64,000 nucleotides of DNA from CAWUKT01 sp963923035 (GTDB taxonomy: Bacteria; Bacteroidota; Bacteroidia; J057; JADKCL01), in assembly GCA_963923035.1 (NCBI GenBank), contig CAWUKT010000033.1, forward strand, positions 1 to 64,000. The letters run 5' to 3'. The notes under the pieces were generated by a model. It was not told the DNA's origin. It did no database searches and worked only from the letters and a program-made list of their open reading frames with translations. Every line of letters starts with the position of its first letter. Within the stretch, counting starts at the first letter, position 1. Below are positions 8,270 to 17,166 of this stretch, one piece after another. Made by a program: the position numbers and the translations under genes.

Positions 8270-11200
8270 TTAGGCTTTCTTGCCTTTCTTGGCCGGAGCA
8301 GCGTCCTTGCCACGTCCCAGAACCTTGATCAGGTCATGGGAGATCGGGCTGGCCACGAAGATCGAGGAGTAAGTACCGACCACGATACCGACCAACAATG
8401 CGAACATGAAGGGACGGAGCACGTCCCCACCGAACAGCATCAGGATCAGGATCGTCAACATGGTGGTCAACGACGTGATCAAGGTACGGCTGATCGTCTG
8501 GTTGATAGAAGTATCGTAGACCGTAGAGGCATCCGCCGACTTCATGTTGCCGAAGTTCTCACGGATACGGTCAAACACGACCACGGTATCGTTGATGGAG
8601 TAACCGATGATCGTCAGGACTGCCGCAATGAAGGCCTGGTCCACCTCCAGGGAGAAGGGCAGGATGTCCAGCGCCCCAAAGAGGGAGAAAATCCCGAGCA
8701 CGATGGCCACATCGTGGAACAGGGCCGCGATCGCTCCGAGTGAGTAGCGCACCCCTCGGAATCGGATCAGGATATACATAAAGATGATCAGCAGCGAGAA
8801 CCCAACCGACCAATAGGCCGAGGTTCGAATATCGTCGGCCACGGTCGGACCTACGAAGTTCAGCTCACGACGCATCGGCTTGGAACCCGGAGCTACATTT
8901 TCAATGGCGCCCAGGATAGAGGCTTCGATGTCATCGGTCGCATCCGGATCGTCGAACTTGTAGTCCGTCGTGATCATCAAGGCGTAACCCGTGGTATCGG
9001 CCGCGATGGTCCGGAGTACCGGAGTCTCACCTTCAAAGGCATCGGTCAATTCCTTGCGGATATCGGACGGATTCACTTCCTCTTGCGTCAGGATGCGGTA
9101 CTGGCGACCACCGTTGAAGTCTACGCCCAGCTGGAAGCTGTTGATGGCAATACTGGCAATCGAGCCAGCCACGAGGATACCAGAGACGACGTACATCACC
9201 TTCTTGCGACGGGTCATGCCCATGTCGACTTTGCTGAAGGCACTCAGGGTCAGCTTGGAGCCGAACTTCACAGAATCATTGCCTTTGTTGGCGTAGTATT
9301 CGAGGATCAAACGGGTGATGAACAGAGCCGAGATCAAGGAGGTCACGATACCAATCATCAAGGAGACGGCGAAGCCTCGGATCGGACCCAGACCGAATGC
9401 AAACAGAATCAAACCGGTCAGGAACGTCGTAATGTTGGCGTCCATTACGGAGCTGAAAGCGTTCTTAAAGCCCGCCGCAATGGCGGCTTTGAATGACTTA
9501 CCTGCAAGTTGTTCCTCTCGAATACGTTCGAAGATCAGTACGTTGGCGTCGACCGCCATACCCATTGTCAGTACCACAGCCGCAAGACCAGGCAATGTAA
9601 ATACAATGTTGAAGGCCGCGGAGACCCCGAGGATATAGAACAGGTTCACGATCAAGGCCACGTTGGCGATGAGACCGGAGCTGCTGTAATAGAAGAACAT
9701 GAAGCCAATCGTGATCAGGAAGGCCACGAGGAAGGAGAACAGTCCCTTGTTCAGGTTGTCAGCACCAAGGCTCGGACCGATTTGGTTCTGGCCGAGTACC
9801 TTCGCCCGAACCGGGAGGGCACCTGCTTTCAGCAGGTTGGCAAGGTCTTTTGCTTCTTCAATCGTGAAGCTACCCTGGATGATCGAGCGACCAGTCGTAA
9901 TCGGATCGTTTACGTTCGGGTAGGAATAAACCAGGTCATCCATCACGATGGCGATGGAGCGGTTCTCGTTGTTACGGGTCAGGTCGGCCCACTTGGAAGT
10001 ACCTTCCGAGTTCATGTTCATGAACACGGCCGGCTTCACGGAGTTCGGTTCGAAGTCCTGGTAGGCCTCGACGATCACGTCACCCTCAAGCGGAGCCTTG
10101 TCGGGGTCGGTGGTCTTGATGGCGATCAGGGCGAGGACATCTTCCTGGTTCTGGTTCTTCGTGGTCGGCTTGGCTTCCCAGAGGAATTTGACGTTGTAAG
10201 GAATGATTTCCTTGACTTCGGGGTGGTTGAGCCACTCGTTGATGGCAGCGGTATCGGCGCGGGTAGCGCGGGAGTAACCAACCACCGGACCGTCCGGGTT
10301 CTGGGCCGTGAGGACGTCGAAGAGGCCGAGGAACGGACGTTCCTCGCGGTAACGGTCGAGCTTTTGCTCATCGGTCATCCCCGCCGTATCGGCGAGAGAG
10401 GCAGCGTAATCAGCGGAATCTTCGCTGTCGCCAGCGCCGTCACCGGCGAGCTGTTCGAAGATGTTCGGGTCATCGGCTGCGCCATCCTCGTCACCTGCCA
10501 GCAGGTTGTCCAGCGGATCGGCCGCATTGGAATCCTTTTCAGCCGAGTCGGCATTGGCGACCGGGTTGGCGCCGTTCAGGGAATCGTTGCCGGTGGAATC
10601 GCCATCTGCACCCGCGTCGTTGACGGCTTCAGTCGCGGCAGTCATGCCCTTGATGTCACGGACCTTCTGGTCGATTTCCTGCATCACGTTCGCGATCTCG
10701 CGGAACTTGTGGGTGGTGCGGAATTCGAGCTTTGCCGTGTTCGAGATCAACTTACGGACCCGCGCAGTATCCTGTACGCCCGGAAGCTCCAGCAAAATCC
10801 GGCCGGAGTTTTCTTCCTGCTGGATATTGGGAGAGGTCACACCAAATTGGTCGACCCGGGTACGGATAATGGTGAAGGTGTTCTGAACGGCGGCGCTCAC
10901 GTCGTCGTTCAGGATTTCCAGAATGTCATCGTCCAGGGTTCCGAACTCAATATTGTTCTCGTCACTGGTGAAGTAGTTCTGGAGCAGGAGGTTTTTGGCG
11001 ACCAGGGAATCCGCATTGGGATCGTTGGCGTTGGCCGCGAGGTAGGACTTCCGGAGTTCCTGGTAGAAGAGGTTCGGAAGGGACTCATCGCTGGTGGCCT
11101 TGATGCTGTCGGCACTGGCCAGAGCAGTCGTGAAGGCTCCGTCGACGCTGGATCCTGCCTTCTTGAGGAGGATCTCTTCGGTGACGACTTCCATGGTGAT

Positions 11201-11404
11201 GAAGATACCTCCCTGGAGGTCCAGGCCGAGTGAGAACGCGTTGTTCTTCGCCTGGCGATAACTTTCGTTGCCGGGCAGGTCTTTCATTTCTGCCTCGGTC
11301 AATCCGCTTTCATAGTCAAACGCGATGTAGGTGAACACCAGGTTCGACAAGCAGATGGCTGAAAAAATCAGCAACAACACAATGATGGTTGTTTTATTCC
11401 GCAT
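8270..11404 (-). CDS. secDF: Fused SecDF protein-export subunit
   Basis: A 1044-residue SecD-SecF fusion, the proton-driven accessory that pulls translocating proteins through SecYEG. The SecD half has its first TM at the N-terminus, a large periplasmic domain, and the conserved AVDANVLIFERIREE segment after the TM bundle (about 625). The SecF half begins near residue 730 and ends with IGYSINDTVVVFDRIREN (about 960). An unusual Asp/Gly/Ala-rich acidic insert of roughly 100 residues (about 245-340) interrupts the SecD periplasmic domain. The fused form is typical of Bacteroidota. It is followed by a good terminator. The start ATG is at 11404. Confidence 0.95.
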   Translation of the reverse strand: MRNKTTIIVLLLIFSAICLSNLVFTYIAFDYESGLTEAEMKDLPGNESYRQAKNNAFSLGLDLQGGIFITMEVVTEEILLKKAGSSVDGAFTTALASADSIKATSDESLPNLFYQELRKSYLAANANDPNADSLVAKNLLLQNYFTSDENNIEFGTLDDDILEILNDDVSAAVQNTFTIIRTRVDQFGVTSPNIQQEENSGRILLELPGVQDTARVRKLISNTAKLEFRTTHKFREIANVMQEIDQKVRDIKGMTAATEAVNDAGADGDSTGNDSLNGANPVANADSAEKDSNAADPLDNLLAGDEDGAADDPNIFEQLAGDGAGDSEDSADYAASLADTAGMTDEQKLDRYREERPFLGLFDVLTAQNPDGPVVGYSRATRADTAAINEWLNHPEVKEIIPYNVKFLWEAKPTTKNQNQEDVLALIAIKTTDPDKAPLEGDVIVEAYQDFEPNSVKPAVFMNMNSEGTSKWADLTRNNENRSIAIVMDDLVYSYPNVNDPITTGRSIIQGSFTIEEAKDLANLLKAGALPVRAKVLGQNQIGPSLGADNLNKGLFSFLVAFLITIGFMFFYYSSSGLIANVALIVNLFYILGVSAAFNIVFTLPGLAAVVLTMGMAVDANVLIFERIREEQLAGKSFKAAIAAGFKNAFSSVMDANITTFLTGLILFAFGLGPIRGFAVSLMIGIVTSLISALFITRLILEYYANKGNDSVKFGSKLTLSAFSKVDMGMTRRKKVMYVVSGILVAGSIASIAINSFQLGVDFNGGRQYRILTQEEVNPSDIRKELTDAFEGETPVLRTIAADTTGYALMITTDYKFDDPDATDDIEASILGAIENVAPGSKPMRRELNFVGPTVADDIRTSAYWSVGFSLLIIFMYILIRFRGVRYSLGAIAALFHDVAIVLGIFSLFGALDILPFSLEVDQAFIAAVLTIIGYSINDTVVVFDRIRENFGNMKSADASTVYDTSINQTISRTLITSLTTMLTILILMLFGGDVLRPFMFALLVGIVVGTYSSIFVASPISHDLIKVLGRGKDAAPAKKGKKA

Positions 11405-11491
11405 GTTGATTTCGGAGTTATATCAAGTGAAAAATTGCAAAAGAGAATGGAGTTGGTCCGGAGGGACCAAGTTAAGAGCAAGGGGAAAGGT

Positions 11492-11851
11492 TCAGAGCAG
11501 ATTCGGTCCCCGGATCGGGGCCACAGAATGGAAGAAGTGGGGGGAATGGAAAACAAAATCCTGGTCGAGTTGGGGAGATTGGGGCTCACTGCCCGCCGGG
11601 GCCGGCGTCAATTCCTCACTGAACCAGGCGGCTTCCTGATCGGCGGCGTATTCCAGGGCTTCCCGGACATCTTCCACCGTCGCCAATTGCAGGCGGAGGC
11701 TGATGGCATCCAGGTCCTGCGTATTGCGTCCACCGACTTCGGCAATCGTCTTGAAATACGCGCGATAGAGATCCACTTTGTTGATTTTCCCCAGGAAAAC
11801 CAGAACAAAGCTGACCGCAACAAAACCCAATATTTTATTCAGGTGACGCAT
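11492..11851 (-). CDS. Small membrane-anchored protein of unknown function
   Basis: I do not recognise this 119-residue protein. It starts MRHLNKILGF with one hydrophobic segment (about 5-25, ending VFLGKIN). A charged helical stretch follows with QDLDAISLRLQLATVEDVREALEYAADQE, and then a Pro/Ser-rich, probably disordered tail. It lies 87 bases upstream of secDF on the same strand and may share its transcript, which would fit an envelope role. The C-terminal third (about 85-119) is low-complexity and may be poorly conserved. Confidence 0.5.
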   Translation of the reverse strand: MRHLNKILGFVAVSFVLVFLGKINKVDLYRAYFKTIAEVGGRNTQDLDAISLRLQLATVEDVREALEYAADQEAAWFSEELTPAPAGSEPQSPQLDQDFVFHSPHFFHSVAPIRGPNLL

Positions 11852-11881
11852 TAAGACGAAAATGGCTCCAAAGATAGACAA

Positions 11882-12448
11882 AGTTCAGGCCGAACACAAA
11901 GGATCAGGAGGGATTTGTAGGGAAGGAAAATGACATCTCGACGGACTCCATTTCCCATTGGCTTTGCTCCTCACATTCAACCAATTGCATTTCCATTTCT
12001 CCTGCTTCCTCCCCGCCTGAAACTACCAAGGGCCGCCCGATCGGTGGGCAGCCCTTTGGCCATTCGAAAATATCTATAATCATTATGGTAAAACAGACTG
12101 GTGGGGAAACTCACGCTCCACAATCACCAGTCCCGCATTCAATCTTATTTTCCTTCAGGGGCTGAATACTGATCCCCGAAGAGGTCTTCAGGTCCAGCAT
12201 TCGGAGGCCCGGGAAGGTCATTACAGTGAGAAACTCAATGGCGCCCACAAGACTCAACAGGACGCATTCAGAACAGGTCTAAAAATTGTAAGGCTAGTGC
12301 CTAGTCTATTGTTATAGGTGAAAAGGCGGTGGCTCGCTTGCCCGGAGGCAGACTCGCAACAATTCAAACATAACCTTTAAGAGGGAGGCTTCCGGGCTCT
12401 TTTATCCAGCAGGGGAGTTGGTTTATCGAAGGGGGAAATGGGGCTTGG
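11882..12448. other. Gene-free stretch with hairpins
   Basis: No open reading frame here looks coding. Two hairpins stand out. GGGCCGCCC (12031-12039) pairs with GGGCAGCCC (12047-12055) with one mismatch. GCCCGGAGGC (12340-12349) pairs with GCTTCCGGGC (12388-12397) across a loop of about 38 bases and is followed by TCTTTTATCC. This could hold a small RNA or the remains of a lost gene. I found no promoter that decides between these. Confidence 0.4.
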
Positions 12449-12483
12449 AAAAACAAAATACCCCGTTCGGTAGCCGAACGGGG
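12449..12483 (-). terminator. Terminator after PhoD-like gene
   Basis: A perfect 10-bp stem (CCCCGTTCGG 12461-12470, CCGAACGGGG 12474-12483) has a 3-base loop. Read on the minus strand it is followed by a T-rich tail (12460-12449). Confidence 0.93.
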
Positions 12484-12503
12484 CGCTGGATAAATCTATG
12501 GGA

Positions 12504-14348
12504 TCATCGCTTGAAGATGCGACGGGTCACCACCTGCTCGTTGTGGACGAGTTGGAGGAGGTAGACACCGGCCGCGAGGTCATCGAGCGGAATCGTCTGG
12601 TAGTGGAGGCCCGGCACTTCGCGGGGACGTTCGTCAGCGAAGATGATTTTCCCCTGCGCATCCACCAATTGGAGCTGAAGGTCGCCCGGCCGGTGGATAT
12701 AGTAGGTCAGGGTAAATGATTCGGAGGCCGGATTGGGATAAAGGCCGAGGAAAGCCAATTCAGATTGAGGCTGGGCAACGGAGACCAAAGGCGGATTGGG
12801 GGCGTCCTTGGAGGGCTGAATGGCCATGACCCCGGAGGAAGGATTGCCGGGCGCCTGGGCTTCCTGCAAAAATCGCTCGCCGTTGTTCACGTACCAATGT
12901 GGCCCTACCGATTCCCCGTAGCTCTGCGGCACATCGATGGTCGAGATATTGTAAAAGTCGCCCTGGCAGCGGTCCTTCTTGAGATCGAGAATCAAATAGC
13001 CATGCTCGTCCAGGTCCACGTATTTCATATGAGGATTTCCCAACTGGATGAGCCCTCCTCCCACCGGAAAGCCTCCATTCTCCGTCGTCACACTCGTCAC
13101 CACATATTCCACCCCAATCGAATTCGCTCCGGTATTGGGATCGTAATTGGTGCCGGGCAAGTCATTGGCCCAGAAGGTATGGATATCGCCGGTCAGGACG
13201 ACCACATTTTCGATGTTGTTCGTGAGAATACTGTCGTAAACGCGCTGTCGCTCGGCCTGGTATCCGTCCCACTGGTCGGTATTGAAGGGAAAGCCGAAGA
13301 TTTCCAGCGGCGCCATCATGACCTGTTGGCCCAGCACCTTCCACCGCGCATTCGAATTCTTCATCTCGTCCGCCAGCCAACCCAGCTGATCCGGTCCCAA
13401 CAGGTAGCGGGAGGTATCTCCCAGGTCGCCGGTCAGGGCTTCCTGCTCGTCCCGCCCGATCAAGCGCGTGTCCAGCATAAAGAAGTCTACGAGGTCGCCG
13501 TAGGAAATGGTGCGGTAAATCCGCTCCTGGAGGTTCGGATCGACCTGCCGGATGGGCATCCACTCGTAGTAGGCCTGGATCGCCGATGCCTTCCGGTCGG
13601 TCCAGGAGCCCTCGCTGGCCGAGTGGTTCTCGGCCCCGTCCTTCCACGAATTGTTCGCGGATTCGTGGTCGTCCCAAACGGGAATCATGGGGTACATCTG
13701 GTGGAGGCACCGCAGGTCCTCATCCATCTTGTATTGAGCGTGGCGGAGGCGGTAATCGTCGAGGTTGAGGATTTCGTAGTCGGGAAAATGGGCCCGGACA
13801 GAGCTGTCACCGTTTTCATAGATATAGTCGCCGAGGTGAATGACCGCGTGGAGGTCGTTGCGCTGGGCCATGCGTCCGTAGGCGTTGAAGAAGCCGGAGG
13901 CGTAGCGGGAGCAGGAAACGACTCCGAAGCGGAGCGAGTCCACGTCTCCGACGGGTGCGGTATAGGTACGGCCGGTGACGGAGAAGCGGCCGTCGGTTTC
14001 AAAGCGGTAGTAGTACCAGGTGCCGGGCTGGAGCCCGGTCACGTCGACCTTGACCGTGAAATCTTCCGCATCCGATGTCGTCAGGGTGCCCGATTGGGTG
14101 ATCGTGGAAAATGCGGTATCGGGAGCAACCTGCCACTTGACCGGAATGCTGCTGGAGGAGTCCGGCGTGACGCGCGTCCAGATAATCACCCGGTCGGACA
14201 GGGGGTCTCCGGAGGCCACCCCGTGGTAAAAGGGGGCAAAACGGGTGTCCAGTTGGGTTCTGGCGGCCACATCGGCGGGAGATTGGGCCTCGCTCGTCCC
14301 CCAAATGAGGGCCAGCGACAGGGCCATGCAAAACGTTAAAAACTTCAT
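12504..14348 (-). CDS. PhoD-like alkaline phosphatase, type IX secreted
   Basis: A 614-residue secreted phosphoesterase. A signal peptide ends near SEA (21). A PhoD N-terminal Fn3-like domain includes FYHGVASGDP and VIIWTRVTP, and the metallophosphatase core includes RFGVVSCSRY, HLGDYIYENG, WDDHESANNSW and LTGDIHTFWA; these Asp/His/Asn residues are expected metal ligands. The C-terminus (about 535-614) is a type A type-IX sorting domain (LGLYPNPASESFTLTY to RIFKR), so the product should be released or surface-attached after outer-membrane passage. PhoD enzymes release phosphate from phosphodiesters and other esters. It is divergent from the DUF4397 lipoprotein gene and ends at a strong terminator. 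Confidence 0.92.
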   Translation of the reverse strand: MKFLTFCMALSLALIWGTSEAQSPADVAARTQLDTRFAPFYHGVASGDPLSDRVIIWTRVTPDSSSSIPVKWQVAPDTAFSTITQSGTLTTSDAEDFTVKVDVTGLQPGTWYYYRFETDGRFSVTGRTYTAPVGDVDSLRFGVVSCSRYASGFFNAYGRMAQRNDLHAVIHLGDYIYENGDSSVRAHFPDYEILNLDDYRLRHAQYKMDEDLRCLHQMYPMIPVWDDHESANNSWKDGAENHSASEGSWTDRKASAIQAYYEWMPIRQVDPNLQERIYRTISYGDLVDFFMLDTRLIGRDEQEALTGDLGDTSRYLLGPDQLGWLADEMKNSNARWKVLGQQVMMAPLEIFGFPFNTDQWDGYQAERQRVYDSILTNNIENVVVLTGDIHTFWANDLPGTNYDPNTGANSIGVEYVVTSVTTENGGFPVGGGLIQLGNPHMKYVDLDEHGYLILDLKKDRCQGDFYNISTIDVPQSYGESVGPHWYVNNGERFLQEAQAPGNPSSGVMAIQPSKDAPNPPLVSVAQPQSELAFLGLYPNPASESFTLTYYIHRPGDLQLQLVDAQGKIIFADERPREVPGLHYQTIPLDDLAAGVYLLQLVHNEQVVTRRIFKR

Positions 14349-14410
14349 TGTTTCAAATCGATGAGAGGCTGTCCTGCAAGCTACTGAGCAAAAAAGTTTT
14401 ATTCAATCAA

Positions 14411-14440
14411 TTTTGAAACGAATCAAATTGTGTACCTTTC
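14411..14440 (+). promoter_or_regulatory. Possible promoter for DUF4397 gene
   Basis: TTTTG (14411-14415) and TACCTTTC (14433-14440) resemble the Bacteroidota -33/-7 boxes. The 17-base spacer is shorter than usual, so this is weak. Confidence 0.25.
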
Positions 14441-14558
14441 CGTAAGTTCTACGGTGGAGGTGAGGTCATGCCCCTCTTCTCCCGAACTCCCTATGATTGC
14501 GCTTCTTTACTTTTTTCGTAAATTAGTCATTCATTTTTTCCTGCATGAAAAGCCCGGA

Positions 14559-15275
14559 ATGATGATTAAACACGCTGCTTTTATTCTTCTTTTACTTGCG
14601 ACAAGTGTCCTGACGAGCTGTAATAACGACGAAGATCCCGTACCTGTGGATCGCCAACGGAGTTATTTGCATATCCTCGGGGCCGCCGATGTTGACACGT
14701 TTAACATCACCTTTGACTACTTCAATACCGCTGATGTCGTCATCAAGGACTTCTACTACCGAAGAAACTGGCCCATTCAGGGCTATGCGGATCTTCAGGC
14801 TGGTGGTACGCCCGATGAATTCGGCAACAACAAATTGTTTGTGGTCGGCACCCGGTCTTCCTTTGTCAATGTTCCCATTGACACCGTGATGCAGCCCACC
14901 GATATTGTCCTGGCGCCCGACGAGCAATCCACGCTCTGCATCGCCGACAGCATGGGCACCCTGGTGACCCTCAAGATTGTCGACAATATCAGTTTCCCCA
15001 ACGATACTTCCGCGCTGGTGCGCTTCATCAACCTGGCTCCGGAGCAAGCCTCCGCTGGCCTGAGTTCCACCGACGGCTCCTTCATCCAATCGGGCGTCGG
15101 ATTCCTCCAGCACACCGATTTCCAACCCGTTCCCACCGGAGCTTCCGTCTTTGAAGTTTCCGATACCAGCGGCACGGTCACCTCTTCCCTGATCTACGAC
15201 CTTCGCCCCGGCAAGGCCTATTCCATCTACCTGAGCGGAAACGGAAACGGAATTTTGGACTACTTCGTCCACTGA
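14559..15275 (+). CDS. DUF4397-type lipoprotein
   Basis: A 238-residue envelope lipoprotein. The lipobox is VLTSC (about residue 21). The rest is predicted beta-rich, with two DUF4397-like halves (SYLHILGAADVDTFNITFD and ALVRFINLAPEQASAGLSS) and the typical PGKAYSIYLSG end. The function of the family is unknown; members are cell-surface beta-sandwich proteins. I start at the tandem ATGs 14559/14562, which are preceded by GGA. Upstream extension to 14430 would add a segment inconsistent with a signal peptide. It ends five bases before bioD, so the two may be co-transcribed despite unrelated roles. Confidence 0.75.
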   Translation: MMIKHAAFILLLLATSVLTSCNNDEDPVPVDRQRSYLHILGAADVDTFNITFDYFNTADVVIKDFYYRRNWPIQGYADLQAGGTPDEFGNNKLFVVGTRSSFVNVPIDTVMQPTDIVLAPDEQSTLCIADSMGTLVTLKIVDNISFPNDTSALVRFINLAPEQASAGLSSTDGSFIQSGVGFLQHTDFQPVPTGASVFEVSDTSGTVTSSLIYDLRPGKAYSIYLSGNGNGILDYFVH

Positions 15276-15280
15276 TCACT

Positions 15281-15910
15281 GTGACACATATCCCCCACGA
15301 AATATTCATTGCCGGCATCCACACAGATGCCGGCAAGTCTTTGGTAGCGGCCCTGCTCACCCAGGGCCTCCAAGCCGATTACTGGAAACCCGTCCAGTCG
15401 GGCACCACTCCCCAGACCGATACCGAATTTGTCCAGCAGGCCACCGGCCTGCCCGATGAGCGCTTCCATCCGGAAAGCTATCGGCTGGAGTTCCCCGCCT
15501 CTCCCCATGCCTCGGCGGCCATGGAAGGGGTGGTCATCGACCCGGACCAGATTCGCCCGCCTGTCCACGAGCGGCCCCTGGTCATCGAAGGCGCGGGTGG
15601 CCTCATGGTCCCCCTGACCGATGACTACCTGTTTCTGGATTGGTTGGCGGAGCACAAGTTCATGACGGTGCTGGTCATCCCCACCTACCTCGGCTGCATC
15701 AACCACAGCTTGCTGTCGTTGGAAGCGCTGGAACGGCGCGGCATCCCCTTGTGGGGCATCGTCTTCAACGACGGAGGCCGCCCCGAATCCGAATCGGTGA
15801 TCGAGCGCTACGCAAAGGCTCCGGTCCTGGCGCGGATCCCCCAATTGCCGGCGATCACGCCGGACACCCTGCAAAGCACCTTTTCTCAGCATTTTTCCTT
15901 CCCCCAATGA
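15281..15910 (+). CDS. bioD: Dethiobiotin synthetase
   Basis: Closes the ureido ring of dethiobiotin from 7,8-diaminopelargonate, CO2 and ATP, the penultimate step of biotin synthesis. The 209-residue protein has the P-loop AGIHTDAGKS (the family form is GxxTxxGKT), the substrate loop WKPVQSG, and EGAGGLMVPL, which matches the family EGAGG motif. The start is GTG at 15281, directly after the upstream gene; no ATG is available that keeps the P-loop. It overlaps the HAD phosphatase start (ATGA). No other bio genes are in the window. Confidence 0.92.
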   Translation: MTHIPHEIFIAGIHTDAGKSLVAALLTQGLQADYWKPVQSGTTPQTDTEFVQQATGLPDERFHPESYRLEFPASPHASAAMEGVVIDPDQIRPPVHERPLVIEGAGGLMVPLTDDYLFLDWLAEHKFMTVLVIPTYLGCINHSLLSLEALERRGIPLWGIVFNDGGRPESESVIERYAKAPVLARIPQLPAITPDTLQSTFSQHFSFPQ

Positions 15911-16566
15911 AAACGGGCCCCATCATCGTATTTGACCTGGACGGAACCCTCGCCTGGACCGAGAAGTATTGGCTGCCGGTCATGGCCGAGGTCGTCGAGC
16001 ACATCAATGCGGAGAACAATTGGACGGCGGGCTTTTCGGCGCTGGAAGATATCCTGACCCACCTCGGCAAACCCGCCGAGGAGATCATGGCCTTTATCTA
16101 TCCGCAGGCGACGACGGCGGAGATCGACCATATCCTCGAGGTCAAAGCCGACCTCTGGCGCGAATTGCTGGGGAAATACCCGTTTGAGTTGTTTCCCGGG
16201 GTGCTGGAAACCTTGGCGCAGCTGCGCGAGATGGGCTTTCGGCAGTATGTGTCCAGCAATTGCGATGAGATTTACCTCGATCGCATGCTCACGACCACCG
16301 GCATCGGTGAGTTCATGGACGATGCGGCCTGCCTGGGGATGTATCCGAAGTGGGAGAAGAAGGATTTTACGCGGAAAATGCTGGAAAGCGTTGAATTTGA
16401 GCGCGGGGCCTTTGTCGGGGACAGCTTCCACGACATGCACGCCGGCCGCCACAATGGACTGACGAGCATTTTTGCGGATTATGGTTACGGACAATCCGCC
16501 CCGGATTTGATTGACCTTCGATTGGACCAGATTTCCAGCCTCCCTTCCCTCCTGGCCAATTGGTGA
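15907..16566 (+). CDS. HAD-superfamily phosphatase
   Basis: A 219-residue haloacid-dehalogenase-like hydrolase. Motif I is FDLDGTLAW (nucleophile Asp, residue 9), motif II is the VSSNCD region, and motif IV is FVGDSFHDMHAG near 165. A helical cap (about 20-85) indicates a beta-phosphoglucomutase/Gph-like subfamily. It acts on a small phosphorylated substrate that cannot be named from the sequence. The ATGA overlap with bioD suggests coupling. A link to biotin synthesis is possible but not shown by the sequence. Confidence 0.82.
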   Translation: MKTGPIIVFDLDGTLAWTEKYWLPVMAEVVEHINAENNWTAGFSALEDILTHLGKPAEEIMAFIYPQATTAEIDHILEVKADLWRELLGKYPFELFPGVLETLAQLREMGFRQYVSSNCDEIYLDRMLTTTGIGEFMDDAACLGMYPKWEKKDFTRKMLESVEFERGAFVGDSFHDMHAGRHNGLTSIFADYGYGQSAPDLIDLRLDQISSLPSLLANW

Positions 16567-16685
16567 TTCCCCCCTCATTTTCCTGACATTTCCCCAATTC
16601 CCCCTTCCCACGAAACATCGGATTTCCCCTTGGAGTTCTTCCTTCAGACCCTGATTCCATTTCGCTGACCCAAAACCTACCCATT

Positions 16686-17099
16686 ATGCCCGAATCAAAA
16701 GGAATCCTCTCGCAACTCTCCATCCGAAAGCTGTTCCTGCTGGACTGCATGGGAGCCCTGGTTACCACGCTCCTGCTGGCCCTGCTGGTCGCCCCCGCAG
16801 TTTCCACCTTTGGCATGCCCACCCGCACGGTCCACGTCCTCGCCGCCATTGCGAGCCTGTTTTTCCTCTACTCCGGAACCTGCTTCATGTTCCTGAAACA
16901 GAAATGGCAACCCTATCTCATGGGCATTGCGGTAGTGAATTCGCTCTATTGTGTCCTGAGTGTCGCCCTTCTGATCACCCACTCCGAAAGTGTCACTCCC
17001 CTCGGCTGGATTTATTTCATCGGAGAAGTCCTCATTGTCCTCACGCTCTCCTACTTCGAACTCAAGGTCGCCCGGGGCGATATCCAATTGAAATTCTAA
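16686..17099 (+). CDS. Four-helix membrane protein, unknown
   Basis: A 137-residue integral membrane protein with four predicted helices (about 20-42, 48-68, 75-98, 105-125) and short polar ends. It starts MPESKGILSQLSIRKL. I do not recognise a family; similar small four-helix proteins are common in Bacteroidota and uncharacterised. It has its own position between the HAD gene and ilvE, 120 bases from the former, and is convergent with ilvE. Translation looks genuine from the continuous hydrophobic pattern and normal codon use. Confidence 0.6.
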   Translation: MPESKGILSQLSIRKLFLLDCMGALVTTLLLALLVAPAVSTFGMPTRTVHVLAAIASLFFLYSGTCFMFLKQKWQPYLMGIAVVNSLYCVLSVALLITHSESVTPLGWIYFIGEVLIVLTLSYFELKVARGDIQLKF

Positions 17100-17114
17100 T
17101 AGGGGTTCCCACCA

Positions 17115-17142
17115 ACAAAAAACGGGCCCTCATCGGGCCCGT
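17115..17142 (-). terminator. Terminator after ilvE
   Basis: ACGGGCCC (17122-17129) pairs with GGGCCCGT (17135-17142). On the minus strand it is followed by TTTTTTG (17121-17115). Confidence 0.9.
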
Positions 17143-17166
17143 CGTCAGTTTCAAAGAAGTATTCTG

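Noticed and set aside
9509..11233. Plus-strand frame of 574 codons opposite secDF
   Set aside because: Antisense shadow of the well-supported secDF gene with no start context or domain.
12765..14339. Plus-strand frame of 524 codons opposite the PhoD-like gene
   Set aside because: Antisense shadow; Gly/Val/His-rich translation without domain.
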